This document shows positions 43,812 through 55,492 of a stretch of DNA of 64,000 nucleotides, piece by piece (positions within the stretch are counted from its first letter, which is position 1; each line of letters starts with the position of its first letter). Below the pieces are notes generated by a model that saw only the letters and a program-made list of their open reading frames with translations, did no database searches and had not been told where the DNA came from. The DNA comes from Hippasteria phrygiana. Its lineage: Eukaryota; Echinodermata; Asteroidea; Valvatida; Goniasteridae. The stretch lies in contig JAZGUH010000113.1 in NCBI GenBank assembly GCA_037893225.1, forward strand, positions 2,046,001 through 2,110,000. The letters are read 5' to 3'. The position numbers and the translations under genes were made by a program.

Positions 43812-45171
43812 TAGGTTTTCCCGGCCAATTTCAACAAAAATTCATTCAAGTTAATACCCGGCTCATTCAATTTCGTTAGAAAATAAATGCTGAGCTACAC
43901 CAGCATTCAAGAGTTAAAAAGGGTCATTCACTTTCAGCACTTGAGCATTCACTCTACAAATAAGATCATTCAAATTCAACTGGTCATTAATAGTTCATTC
44001 AATTTCGTCAAAGCCAGTCACCGAGGCTGGTCAACCATTCAATTTCATCAATGAGCAAACATTTTCCAAATGTTTGCATTCAAATTCGTTTGTGATGTAT
44101 GCGCTTTCTGATTCGTATTTAATGGCAGGATACTCTAAGGAGAACTTCATTTCTACACTAGTTCCGAGCTAAACACACCTATAGTAGGCCCTAAATAGAC
44201 GATTTCTGAATCAAATATGGCATATATGGAGAGGTGATCTCCTACAAGAAGTGGCCCAACAGAATGTGGGAGAAATCACCCATGACAAATGCGTGAGATG
44301 GTACAACAACAGCCTAACGTACATGCCGAGATGCCTAGCACGTCAGAACATTGATGGTTAAAAAAACAAGTTTGAGACAGAAACGAGTTTAAGATAAACG
44401 TGCAAAGGGTAAAAAAAAGGACCTGTGAAAACAATTTCCACTGGGAAACAACATCATTATTCTAACGTACCAATGACCCCCTTGTGAATATAAGCACATG
44501 TTTATATAACAAATCCTTTGTAGATTTTCATTTTGACATGGTTGAAGGAGACGTCAAAAACATAATAACGACCCATACAAGCAATCTCAAAGCAAAACCA
44601 AATCATTTTTAAGTGCCATAAGTTTGTAAACTGTATTTTAGTGCCTTTAAGACACATATTTCATGTTTAGTCAAGGGGTAACAAAGGCACCAGTAACAAT
44701 TATTGCAATTAAGACAACAATAATTGAATGAAACGCATAACATGGAAATGCCTAACAGGGAACACAAAATACCAGTAAAAGACACGTTTCACTTTAAGCT
44801 CAAATAAGTCGTATCATAGGCCCTACTCGTGTTGAAGTTGAATGCTCGAATGTTGAAATCCGTTGCCCATAAATGAAAAAGAAAAAAACAACAGCTACAA
44901 AATCCTGAACGCTTTGATGACTCTGAATTTGATTGCACCTATTGCGAAAAGGTGGTATATATTCAACATAAGAATGGCGATCTTGTAGTCTTGAATGCCT
45001 ATTAACGAAATGGAATGAAAGTAATGGAATCATGGCTGCACGAAAACGAAATTGAATGCAATAATATCGAAAGAGAAACTCTAGTTTGATTGAACTAGAA
45101 AAATCGCGTGAATTTGAAAGCGTGTTAATGAAATTGAATGAATTTTTGTTGAAATTGGCCGGGAAAACCTA
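43812..45171. mobile_element. TA-flanked inverted-repeat element, 1360 bp
   Basis: Termini TAGGTTTTCCCGGCCAATTT extend to a perfect inverted repeat of about 38 bp, with TA on both sides (43810-43811 and 45172-45173). This is a second member of the family at 41966. Subterminal regions are full of CATTCAATTTCG-type motifs (left) and GAAATTGAATG (right). No transposase gene. Confidence 0.85.
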
Positions 45172-45180
45172 TAATAAAAG

Positions 45181-45480
45181 TAAGGCAGTGGATAGTCATG
45201 GTGGACAGTAACAGTGGGCGGAGCGTTATAAGCAATGTATTTCATTGGCTGAGACGTAAATTACTATCCTGTGTCGGCCTATACGTTCAAAACGAATGAA
45301 CACATTACGACCGATTTCATTAAAAAACCCATGCGTACGGATAACGCCAAATGGCGCAACAATATCTGTGTTATGTACACCCCTCACGGCACATTGGCGA
45401 GGCCGTTGCTGTGGTTTTGTCGCACCGCACACACAACTTGTGTTGACCCGCGTGTGACCCTAATGTATGGGTTTTATGAA
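45181..45480. repeat. Repeat related to the 15978 terminus
   Basis: CATGCGTACGGATAACGCCA at 45331 resembles TTGCGTACGGATGACGCCA at 15984, followed in both by a GGCG(C/T)AAC. Direct repeats with AGTTTATTTCT follow, and a TATAAATA at 45640-45647 could be a relic promoter. Confidence 0.4.
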
Positions 45481-45683
45481 TGAAGGAGATCATTCTTGTT
45501 TGCGCCAGATCTTTCTCGAAACTGTAAGTTTATTTCTGGAAGTTTGCGTAATTCTATAAGACTAGTTTATTTCTTGGATGTTCGAGTAATTGTAAGAAGT
45601 TTCTGGATTATAAGTAGTTTCTAGAATAGAGAACATTTCTATAAATACGGGCAAGCAGTTAGGAAAGATTTAGGATTCTGGAT

Positions 45684-47025
45684 TTGAGGATTTTTGGAAA
45701 GCGGATTTTTCGTGATGATTTTCAATCCGCATATACTAGGTTCCACAGTGTAGAAACAGCTTTGGTGAAAGTCCACAATGACATCATGCTGGCTGTCGAC
45801 AACAAAAGGGCTGTTCTATTAGTTCTACTTGACCTATCAGCAGCCTTCGACACCATTGACCATGACATCCTCTTGCATAGATTGCAGCATCAATTTGGGG
45901 TTTATGGAATTGCTCTTGATTGGTTCAAATCATATTTGCATAATCGTTCTCAGTCTGTTCATTTATCAGGGGAATTATCCAAATACTCTAAGCTCAGCTT
46001 TGGTGTCCCCACAAGGATCTGTTTTAGGGCCTCTGCTTTTTACCTTATGCATATCTCCCTTTGGCCGCATTGCCCAACACCATGACCTCCTTCCCCATTT
46101 TTACGCAGATGACACGCAGCTTTACGCCACCTTTTCTCCCAGTATACCCGATGATGATACCAACACACAACACATCCTTGAAACATGCTTAGACAACATA
46201 CGCAGGTGGATGGCGGCCAATCTACTAAAACTAAACGCCCACAAAACCCAGTTTCTTGTCATTCGCTCACCTCACCTCAGACAGGAAGTTAACATTCCAG
46301 ACATACGCATTGGTGATGTTCTGGTTGCTCCTTGCCCTGATGCGCGTAACCTTGGCGTCGTTTTCGACAGGTTTATGAACCTTGACCGACATAATTACCA
46401 CAGTCTGTCAGTCTTCTTACGCGCATCTACATCGCATAGCAGCAACCAGAGCATCACTTTCACTTCATACAGCTGAACAACTCATCCACGCATTCATCTA
46501 ATCAAGACTAGACTTCTGCAACAGTTTACTTACAGGACTACCTCAGCAATCATTAAAACACTTTCAGAAAGTCCAAAATGCGTCTGCCCGCTTACTCACC
46601 AGAACAAGATCATCTGAGCATATAACACCTATATTATACAATCTTCATTGGCTTCCTGTTAAATACAGAATACAATTCAAAATCCTGCTCCTTACATTCA
46701 AAGCCCTTCACGGATTAGCTCCATCTTACATACTGCGACCAGGCTTCAGATCTTCTTCATCACAGATACTCTCTGTTCCCATAACTCGCCTGGCAAGCTA
46801 CGGGGACCGGGCATTTTCCAGCTGTGCACCGCGTCTCTGGAACTCCTTGCCAAACGAGTTAAGAGATACAACTGATCTGTCATCATTCAAACGCGATCTT
46901 AAGACTCATCTCTTCAATCTTTCATTTGAACCACAGTGATTTACAAGTGACCCGCGCCTTTGAATGGTTCGCCAGATACTGTGCGCCTTATAAATTCTCT
47001 GTAATTATTAATTATTATTATTATT
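45684..47025 (+). pseudogene. L2/CR1-like LINE, 3' part of ORF2
   Basis: The RT is readable in pieces: SAYTRFHSVETALVKVHNDI, LLDLSAAFDTIDHDILLHRL, QGSVLGPLLFTLCI (second frame), FYADDTQLY and ANLLKLNAHKTQFLVI. A C-terminal segment (RLDFCNSLLTGLP, PRLWNSLP, SFKRDLKTHLF) follows. Frameshifts lie near 46000 and 46385, and a TAA interrupts at 46498. The tail ends in ATT repeats (47008-47025), typical for CR1/L2 elements. The endonuclease and ORF1 are missing (5' truncation near 45700). It is clearly distinct from the Tx1-like LINE. Confidence 0.88.
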
Positions 47026-47250
47026 TTTGAGAGGACTGTGTAGGATAGTATCGAAATCTGCGATCTGTATGTAACGACCCAGAACCCACGTCAATTAAGG
47101 GGGAAGGAAGGAGGAATGGTCATCTAGTTAAAGCGGACGAGCATTCAAACCATCAACAACTATCAACAACTATGATGACGACTATGATTTCCTGAACTTA
47201 AATTTATTCCTTATAAGACTACACTTCAACAGTAAGCCCGTAGTACAATA

Positions 47251-47635
47251 AGCCACTTCGGAGTTCCAACATTGTCCAACTGCGCAAGCGCACATCATGT
47301 TTCACGATTTAGTTTCGACAGATAAACAGTTCGCCACACGCGTGCAAAATCATAGCGGGTTACCAACGAAATCACAGAAAAGTTCTTGTTTTGGAGTAAA
47401 TGCAAAATTTAGATTTTCTATCACGGCATTGTGGTTTAAGATGTTTTGTATGCTCCAACTTTTGTGCGAACAAAAGTTTCCATCTTCTTTTTGATTAGAT
47501 GAAAAATTGCAGAATGCGGATTCGGTTACCACGTCCCTCATAGACTTGTGTGCAATTATCTGCTTTGTTTATCTCCCGAAACTAAATCGTGAATCATGAT
47601 GTGCGCATATGTGTAGTTGGAACTCCGAAGTGGCT
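47251..47635. mobile_element. TA-flanked MITE, 385 bp
   Basis: AGCCACTTCGGAGTTCCAAC and its exact inverse at the right end form 20-bp termini, with TA at 47249-47250 and 47636-47637. Inverted similarity continues inward (CATCATG...TTTAGTTTCG, GGTTACC). It is non-coding. Confidence 0.85.
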
Positions 47636-47639
47636 TATA

Positions 47640-48140
47640 AAATGGCACAGCAATACAACCTGAAGGTCAAATGTCAACACATGGGGGCTGTGTACGCACG
47701 TACCCTACACATTTAAATACAATATTGAATCACCCGGCCCCGAAAATAGCACAATTTCTCTAACAAAACGATTATATAAACCATAACAATACTCACTGGG
47801 AAGTTTCTAGGAAACACTCCTCCTACATGGTTTACATTAGCCGTTGCAATGCTCCCTACAAAATCGAGAGAATTTACAGAGACAATTAGTATCGGCCTTC
47901 TCTGCTCAAAACCCACAGGAGAAGACTCGATAGAAGTTGCCTTTGCGCGGAAAGCACAAAGGTCACATTATGCAAATCAAGTGTTTAATGAAAACGTGCA
48001 AATTCTTGCAAAACTTTTAGGCGTACAGAAACTGAGGGCGCACTTCATCTCCTTACATGTATGACTCGTCTGAGGTGGAGCTTTTGGAGAAAGTTCGCCT
48101 TGACCGTACCGAGGGAGTGCGTAACAGCTGAATATAATTC
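47640..48140. other. Non-coding stretch
   Basis: No gene is supported. Confidence 0.5.
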
Positions 48141-48412
48141 TTGGAGAGACATTTTGTGAACTGGGTCTACGGTTCATTATTTAGGTTCTCCTATCCCCAT
48201 ATTTTCGCGACGGGAGGCAGCTTGTGTCGTTCCCCGCTGTTCGTCCTTTTCCGGCCGGCTGTTCGTTGGAGGTTAAAAGTCGCCCCCGATTTCCAGCTTG
48301 TTTACGCCGTCAAAGAACGGTGTTCTCCCGCACCGTTGGAGTCGTCCTCGACCGTGGCAGATCTGCCCAAGTCGTCTAAGTCCTCGCCCAAGTCCTCGCC
48401 CAAGTCCTCGCC
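48141..48412 (+). other. Possible exon of unknown gene
   Basis: An open stretch ends in a triple AAGTCCTCGCCC (KSSP repeat) followed by GTAAGAT, a good splice donor. The upstream residues (GSLCRSPLFVLFRPAVRWRL) match nothing I know. It may be a gag-like or low-complexity exon, or chance. Confidence 0.2.
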
Positions 48413-49259
48413 CGTAAGATCATTTTGAGTTATATTGCATAAGATCTTTTCATAATTGTACATTTGTTAAATCCTAGTCATTCTTAAATTATTATCATTA
48501 TTAAATCATATTGTTTCTTTGTTCTTTATATCAGTGTGATCTTGTTTGATTTCTTTGTTGCATCTGAGAAAATTCAGGCTTTTTGAGTAATTTATATTTA
48601 CGGATAGTTTGGAGATTTTCAGACCGTAACATCTGTTGGATTGCGCAAAAAGCGTCCATATAGCCTGTTTTGTAGTTGGAGGAGTTGAGGATGGATTGGG
48701 TAATCTAAGGTTGATTTATTGACGATTATATTATTACTGGCTGTTATCGAGCGGTATAAGGAAAGTGATGATTATATAGAGGCTGGAGAAAATGGAAAGA
48801 CAAATATTATAAGCTTGATCTGCATGATCAGTGTCATACACATCAATCCAGTATATGTCCTTTCAATATCTGAGATAAATGCATTCATGTTATTAGTGGT
48901 AATGACCCTGGTGATGTAAGTTTTCCGAGGTGATGGTGGGTTCTAGAAGCAAGAGCGTGTAACCTGAAAGAGAGAAAATGATCTGAAATATCAGAATATA
49001 ATATACCAGAGGTTTATATCAGCTTGGCCTCGGTGAAGATCGTTTAGCGACTTCTTGACGAATCGTTGAAATTCGGTGTCGTCACGGGGAGTGGATGTTT
49101 TCAGCAGGGATAAATCGTCAGGGGAGACTGGTTCCCCAGCAGGTTGAAGAGTGCAAGGGCGGATCTAGCCTTTCATTCAGGGAGGGGTTGTACCATACCC
49201 TATACCGGTACAGTGTACAAGTGCATGGACCAGCGGTATACCCACTGGTAGCATTGCTT

Positions 49260-49430
49260 ATCACAACTTTGCTCAGCAGCCCAAGGGGGGGGGGGGGGGG
49301 GGGGGTTCCAACCCCTACAACCCCCCCTGGAGCTTCTTTGTTGGTGATTTTCCATGGGGCGGATCTAGAGGGGGTTGTGGGGGTTGCAACCCCCCCCCCC
49401 CCTTGGGCTGCTGAGCAAAGTTGTTTTTCA
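49260..49430. repeat. Inverted repeat with G and C tracts
   Basis: TTTGCTCAGCAGCCCAAGGG plus a G run is mirrored by a C run plus CCCTTGGGCTGCTGAGCAAA. The loop is about 90 bp. Confidence 0.85.
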
Positions 49431-50494
49431 GCCCAAAATGAGCAAATTCTTCTTTAAAAACCACAAAATTATGCAGCTTCAAACGGTGCCTGAGATGCCT
49501 TAGATTGCAGGAGAAAGCCCCTGGATTTCAAGATTTTCGGGGAAGGGGGGGGGGGGGCATGCCCCCGGACCCTCTAGTGGCACGTTCCACGTTTGGTGGG
49601 TGAATGGTCATGGGGTGAATGTCGAACATCGTCCATCACAGAGATATAGCTGCAAACGAACCTGTAATCTAATTTACACTGTAACTGTCGGGAAAAGAAA
49701 GTTCCCGAAAGGGAGGTTCAATTTTTGTTATCATAAAGGGGTAATCGTGATCCTAAACAGTTGCTTGTAGTAGGCCTATCTAGAGCAATTGACAAAGAAG
49801 CATACAAACACAAAAAACGAAGAAGAAAGGAAACAAAAGACTCAAGAATGGCTGAGAAAACAGCCCCAAAAGGAACCTAAGAGCATACCATTAAATTCTT
49901 ATGATTTAGGGTTTTCATCATCCTCAGGGAGTGAGATAATTGACAATTGATGATTGATAATTGATTATGTCGAATTTTAGTCTCGCATCGTGTACAAACA
50001 CAATTGCGGATGGCCCCTAGCTACACAGTAAAAAATTCCAGCATTTTAAAGATGAAAAGCTTGTAAATATTCACTGTGAGTAACCTTAACAAATTTACAA
50101 ACCCGTAAAAGACCGCTCATTACGTAGCAATTGCACGACCAATCAGAAATGAGGAAAAATTGCAGTGTTTAGTCCCAAAATACACTTTCTTGACCATAAT
50201 GTTTTATTCAATTAACAATTCCACAAGAGAATGTTTTTTTTTAACATAGGTGAGGAATCTCATTAGGCTACATCTCCTTGAAATATTGGAATTGTTCGTG
50301 GGAAACAATGACTTTATTGTGGAGGGATAAGCTGAATATAAAGCTAAAGCACGACATTATTCAGTTTGTAGTATAGGTTATCGATCGTAGTATTTGTACA
50401 CTCTACCAAAGTAATGTATAATAATTTACTTCCAATTAGTTCGGTTCCCACTTCACTCATTTATGTTAATTTGCAGTTAATTAATGGCAACCTA
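49431..50494. other. Non-coding stretch
   Basis: A GGGGGGCATGCCCCCGGACC phrase at 49546-49570 looks like the tail of a dispersed repeat. Nothing else is recognised. Confidence 0.4.
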
Positions 50495-50722
50495 CACTGA
50501 ACAAAATTCCCGTAATCTTTACGGTTTTATACTGTTTGTTGCTTCAACCCTACTGTGAAGAGACGTTGTATGGGGAATTCCCGATAAAGTAACGGGAAAT
50601 ATGTGCAGAAGTTAGTCACCGTCATTTCAAGAATCCGTAACTGACCGTAATTTTACGGTTTTTCCTTGCCAACCCGTTTGACAGTGAATTTACCGTAAAA
50701 TTGCGGGAAATTTTTAACAGTG
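50495..50722. mobile_element. TA-flanked MITE, 228 bp
   Basis: CACTGAACAAAATTCCCG (left) and the inverse of CACTGTTAAAAATTTCCCG (right) are bordered by TA on both sides. Internal CCGTAA/TTACGG motifs are arranged as inverted pairs. Confidence 0.7.
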
Positions 50723-50939
50723 TAGGCCTACACCAGCCCAGGTTTTTTATTGCTATGGAATCGGTAGGGCCTAACCATCTCCTCACTTTCCATGTCTTCC
50801 TGAAGACATTTTGCAAAATCTGAGTTGGGATGAACATCTACTGTTTGGACTTTGTCAGGTAGTCATCACTGGCGACTTAGAAGATGATATTTCACTCTTG
50901 GAACCAGGTCCTGTGTGCCGTTCACGATAATTGACATTA

Positions 50940-51271
50940 GCACAGAGAATCTATTGTGGTAAAGTTCTGTGCTCCAAGCTGGTTCACAACCAAAATTTAA
51001 TGTCACTCAGTTTGTACTGATGGGCCCAAGAACTTGTTCCTGATGATACATCTCAATGACAACGAAAAGCGAGTTGCAAAGAAAGCCATCCAACGCAATG
51101 TTTTCTATGCTTATCCAGATAACCTACTGTTGCCTATGTTATTTGATAATAAACCAGAGGTTGGAGAAGCAGCCATACATCATGTCATGGAGATTCGTAA
51201 TCGAGTACATTCAGAGCCACTGAGCAACCCTGAAGGTGATGTGGCGATCGAGGGATACAGTGACGATGATG
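50940..51271 (+). pseudogene. Exon relic of a conserved transposon-associated family
   Basis: One frame reads KFCAPSWFTTKI, then TAA, then CTDGPKNLFLMIHL and QRNVFYAYPDNLLLPMLFD, ending DDDD before GTGAGT, a good donor. I recall similar strings (WF-K...GPKN...QRN-F-A-P-N-LL-ML-D) in uncharacterised proteins repeated across invertebrate genomes, but not their function. The acceptor would be at about 50939 (ATTAG). The in-frame stop indicates a dead copy. Confidence 0.4.
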
Positions 51272-51409
51272 ATGTGAGTGGACCCTTACAAAAACCTCCC
51301 ATGGGATACCCACGGTGTCCAATTCACCCACAGAATTTACATGTACCAGCTCCCAATGCCTCCCCCCCCCCCCCCCCCCCCACACACACACACAAGTGTG
51401 TAAATACCG

Positions 51410-51690
51410 GCAATCGCGGACCTCCCATTGTTCCTCTTTTGTTTATACTTTAACTTTTTCGGAAGGCCTCCCATATATTTTGTACACGATTTTCAATCGT
51501 GGACCCTATTGTCCTCTTTGTTAAAGGTCCACGGTTTGAATAGCTATACAAACTCACCCCACATACACACAAGTGTACTTGTAATCGCGGACCTCCTATT
51601 GTGACTATTTTGTTTGTACTTTTATTTTTTGGAAGGCCTCCCATTATTATGTTTTGTACCTAACCCTTTTGTCCCTAGTCTACGATTTCC
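51410..51690. repeat. Two diverged M1 repeats
   Basis: Units at 51410-51535 and 51585-51690 carry AATCGCGGACCTCC at one end and a variant CCACG/CTACGATT at the other, beside a (CA)n tract. They are older relatives of the M1 units at 31-33 kb. Confidence 0.7.
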
Positions 51691-52415
51691 GGTATTTACA
51701 CACGCACACAAAATTACAAGTCTGTGTGTCCCACTGGTCGAGTTGTCCCACCGGTCGAGTTGTCCAAGCCCCCTGTACAGTATATGGCACAGTGATACTG
51801 GTATAGTGGAAATGTAACCAAACTTTTTAATGGCTCCCAGCCTCCCATGCACTGGCGGCGGAACAGGGGGGCCGGGGGCCATTGCCCCCCCCCCCCCCCC
51901 CCTCCACTTTTGACAGTTCCGCATAAAGAGAAACATAAAAAAAGGATCGGAGCCGGCCGGCACCGGTGCTGCTTTGCCCCCCCCCCCTCTTTCAAAAGTG
52001 TTCCACCGCACAGGTCTGCTCCCGTGTTTATACATTGTATCTAAAGTTTTAAAGAGGAACTAAAACGGCAATTTTTTTGTTGACTTGTTGGACTTTTCCG
52101 ACAGTTTAAATACTCTTTTAACTGATGGAGATTAGTTTGCAGACGAGAGGAATTTTTTTATTTAAAAAAAAGGGTTGTTATTCTGAACCATTTATCCTGT
52201 TTCGCGAAAGCTCATTATGTATGTTAAATGTATGTACGTGACCCCGTGACGTATACGTGTAGAGTCGGTTGATGCTACAGCCAAACACTATGCATGTACG
52301 TACGTGGAGTTGATGCTGCTGAAGAGTTTTTGTCGACCTAACTCCTCCGTTTTCCCGTCTATTTTGTCTAATTTTGATATTATTTCAGTATGAGCATGGT
52401 TCTGAGATAATCATT

Positions 52416-52805
52416 ATGCCTCGATCGTGTGTAGTTGGGGGTTGCACGAGGAACAGCGACAAAAACCCTGACCTAACCTTACTGCGATTCCCAGTGCTGA
52501 ATGGAGCTCAAAGGCGACAGTGGGTCCGCTTTGTAGACAATATAATATCTGATTTTGGGCTGTCGAAATGGTCGAAAATATGTGCAGAACATTTCGCCAA
52601 AGACTGTATAGATGATAGTGTTAGTATGAAAACTCAGCTGGGTTTGAAGGCACAATTCCGTTTGAAGGCTGGAGCCATTCCAACTCGAGGCACCGAGCAT
52701 TCCAATCGTGACCCGGACTCACGCGCACCACCGCGACGACGTTGCCTGCAGTTGCCGTCTTGGGCAGCCAGAGCCCCGGCCGTCTCCCTGTCCACGCTCG
52801 CTTGA
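52416..52805 (+). CDS. THAP-domain protein (transposase N-terminus)
   Basis: MPRSCVVGGCTRNSDKNPDL begins a complete THAP zinc-finger: C-x4-C, LLRFPV, a Trp in RRQWVRFV, ICAEHF (the C-x2-H pair) and the closing AIPT motif near residue 91. THAP domains bind DNA through this C2CH fold and form the N-terminus of P-element and some Kolobok transposases. After about residue 100 the frame runs into Arg/Ala/Pro-rich sequence and stops at TGA, with no catalytic domain. The domain is intact, but the protein is probably truncated or lacks downstream exons. I chose the ATG at 52416 over 52374 because THAP domains normally start M-x-x-x-C. Confidence 0.75.
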   Translation: MPRSCVVGGCTRNSDKNPDLTLLRFPVLNGAQRRQWVRFVDNIISDFGLSKWSKICAEHFAKDCIDDSVSMKTQLGLKAQFRLKAGAIPTRGTEHSNRDPDSRAPPRRRCLQLPSWAARAPAVSLSTLA

Positions 52806-52809
52806 CTCA

Positions 52810-53000
52810 ACATGCATTGTACACGCACGGTACCGCATGCGCTGCATGCGATTGAGTCTGGCAACCCCGTGCACTTGCGTGCCTTTGCGTGCAAGCTCAA
52901 ACGAGGGAGATTTTGGCACGCATTTGCACGCATCGGCACGGACTTGCACGCAGTGGCACGCAGTGGTACGCAGTGGCCCACAAACGGACTCATTTGCAAC
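52810..53000. repeat. CACGCA-rich minisatellite
   Basis: Degenerate (G/T)(G/T)CACGCA(T/G) units. A cleaner block with a 10-bp GGCACGCATC unit lies at 56176-56265 in the same element. Confidence 0.75.
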
Positions 53001-53441
53001 CAGCCCGAGTGTACAATAGAGATCGTCTCTGGCGGCACCTTTTATGTCCCGGGTAATCCGCTAATCCGGATTAGTGTGCAATTAGACCTAATCTTTCTTT
53101 CTGCACAAATTTCCAAGCAATGGCAGTCACTGATTGCATGTTGGTAATTAAACAAGGATTACAAGTAGAGGGTCTACGCGATTTCTCATAACTATTAAGG
53201 GTTTTCTGTCTAATTTGCTATACAGTTTCTGGGGCTTGTTTCCGTAAAAAAAAAACGCCTTCAAACTACAAATCTGAGACAAAACATACAAGAATTTAAT
53301 TTGAAAAAGTCCTGCATGAAAATTAAACTCGGGTCCTCTGAGTTTCGACCGCACCCATCTGCAGAGCTTTTTGGCACAATCCTGATAAAATGATTCTTTT
53401 GACCGCTGCGTACGTGTACATAGAGGCCCTGTCCGAATTAC

Positions 53442-53534
53442 TTGGCTACGGCTGGATGTTACACACATGTCTGTGGTAGCGGCTGCAGCCACTTCCCATA
53501 GACTCGTGTGTAATTTCAAGCCGCAGCCAAGTAG
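53442..53534. repeat. Hairpin MITE-like segment
   Basis: ACTTGGCTACGGCT...TTACACAC is mirrored by GTGTGTAA...AGCCGCAGCCAAGT over 92 bp. Confidence 0.7.
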
Positions 53535-55165
53535 TGGTTGACAAATAGTCGCCGCTCGAACTTGCTCATTCATGTAAATATTTCTTTATATGTACAAATT
53601 TCTTATGTAAAAGTTGCAGTGGGTGCCGCCATCTTGAATTGCGTCCCCATTCCGTTATTCCCAACCGCCATGTTATAACTTTTTTTAATGAACTCACAAT
53701 CAAGAAAAAATATTTTTTGTGTATTTCCTCAATAACAAAGAAATTATGAAATTCTGCAAGATTAATTAAATTGAAGGTTGAAATCTTGACTCTTCCAATC
53801 GAATGGATGGTAAACATGAAGCACGTTCGAGCAGCGACCTTTTGTCGACCACTGGTCGTTTTTTGCCTGGTACCCAACATGTGTTTCGTGTACAGGTTGT
53901 TATGGAAAATCGACTAGTGGTTGACAAATAGTCGCCGCTCGAACTTTTTCATTCATGTAAATATTTCTTATGTACAAATTTCTTATGTAAAAGTTGCAGT
54001 GGGTGCAGCCATCTCGTTATTCCCAACGACCATGTTATAACTTTTTTAATGAACTCATAATCAAGAAATCGTTTTTGTGTATTTCCTCATAAAGGAAAGA
54101 AATTATGAAATAATTCAAGAATAAAGGTTGAAATCATGACTCTATAAAGGAAAGGTGAACATATATATCTTCATCATGTAAAAGTTGTTTCAGTGGGGCC
54201 ACCATCTTGAATTACGTCGCCATTTCGTAATTAGTAAAATAATATGTTAGAGCTTTTTTGATCTCACGATCAAGAAATGATTTTTGTGTATTTTCTCAAT
54301 AAAGCAAAGATATTACTTTTAAGAAATAATGCAAGATTGAATTGAAGTTTAAATTCTTGACTCTTCAAACCCATCATGGAAAGGTGAACATGTAGGTGCA
54401 GGTCCTTGATGCATAAAAGTTGTTTCAGTTGGCTCCGCCATCTTAAATTTCTCTAGTTTCATAGTTTGTAAGCGCCATGTTTTTATGCATTTTCCCAATA
54501 AAGCGAAGAAATTATGAAATACTGCAAGATTAGTTGAAATCCTGACTCTTCAAATCGAATGGATGGAAAGGTAAACATGCATGTACATGTAGGTCCCAAT
54601 ATCTTTATCATGTAAAAATTGCAGTGAGCGCCGCCATCTTGAATTGCGTCCCCATTTCGTAATTCATAATCGCCATGTTAATTTAGAACTTTTTTTCAAT
54701 GATGAACTCACAATCAAGAAATCGTTTTTGTGTATTTCTCAATAAAGCAAAAACAATAAGAAATAATGCAAGAAAGAATTGAGGGTTGAAATTTTGAAAA
54801 AGGATGGAAAGGTGAACATGTACAAAAGCGTATCGGATGACGTCAGTTGGCACGACAACTGGCTCCAAACAAATTAAGATTTCGACTGTTCCTTTGTTAA
54901 CAGCCAGTAATGAAAACGTACACATGGACACAAATTGACAACAGTATTCTGGTGTCATACATTGCATTGACATCATCATTTCGGTAATCTATAGGACCAC
55001 ATGTCTTTATCATGTAAATAGTTATATCATGGAGGAAGAATGTTTTCTTCCTCCATGGTTGTATTAATAGCGCCGCCTTCTTGAATTGCGCTTTCATGTC
55101 GTAAATCGTAAGCACGCCCTACTAGATTTATTTTAAATGATCTCATAATCAAGAAATCGTGCAAC
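53525..55165. repeat. Tandem array with GCCGCCATCTTGAAT motifs
   Basis: Six imperfect units start near 53618, 53991, 54179, 54416, 54606 and 55059. Each typically has GCCGCCATCTTGAATT, then CGCCATGTT, then AATCAAGAAATCG and TGTGTATTTTCTCAATAAAG. Spacing is about 190-240 bp, enlarged by insertions (e.g. the foldback at 53536-53930). A perfect 13-bp hairpin, CATGGAGGAAGAA and its inverse, sits at 55029-55058. Confidence 0.8.
54838..54990. repeat. Repeat copy representing the unfilled site
   Basis: This matches 58526-58611 joined to 58788-58845, lacking the Gypsy-derived insert found there. Confidence 0.7.
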
Positions 55166-55368
55166 AAGACAGAGTCGCGCAATCGCCAAATTTGAACTGA
55201 CATCGATATCTCTGTTTTTCCTTAAAAAAAAACATTCTCTGAAAAAGCGCTGTATACATGTATAAACGCTGATGATGGGTTATGTGTGAAAAATGAAGAG
55301 ATCATTTATATTGCAAATTTATCAGAAAAGAATAACAAACTTCGAATCAATTAGTCTAAGCTGCCCTA

Positions 55369-55492
55369 AAGCCCGGTTCATACTTTATGCGAATGCGAAG
55401 CGAATTTCATGACGTCAACAATTGAAGCTTCATTGTGACGTTCTAACGAATATGCTTCGCATACGCATTCGCATGAAGTATGAACCGGGCTT
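55369..55492. mobile_element. Palindromic MITE, 124 bp
   Basis: AAGCCCGGTTCATACTT...ATGCGAATGCG mirrors CGCATTCGCATGAAGTATGAACCGGGCTT. TAA flanks both sides. It is young, with high arm identity. Confidence 0.85.

Noticed and set aside
52708..53147. Frames overlapping the THAP gene's 3' end
   Set aside because: CACGCA minisatellite translated in several frames.
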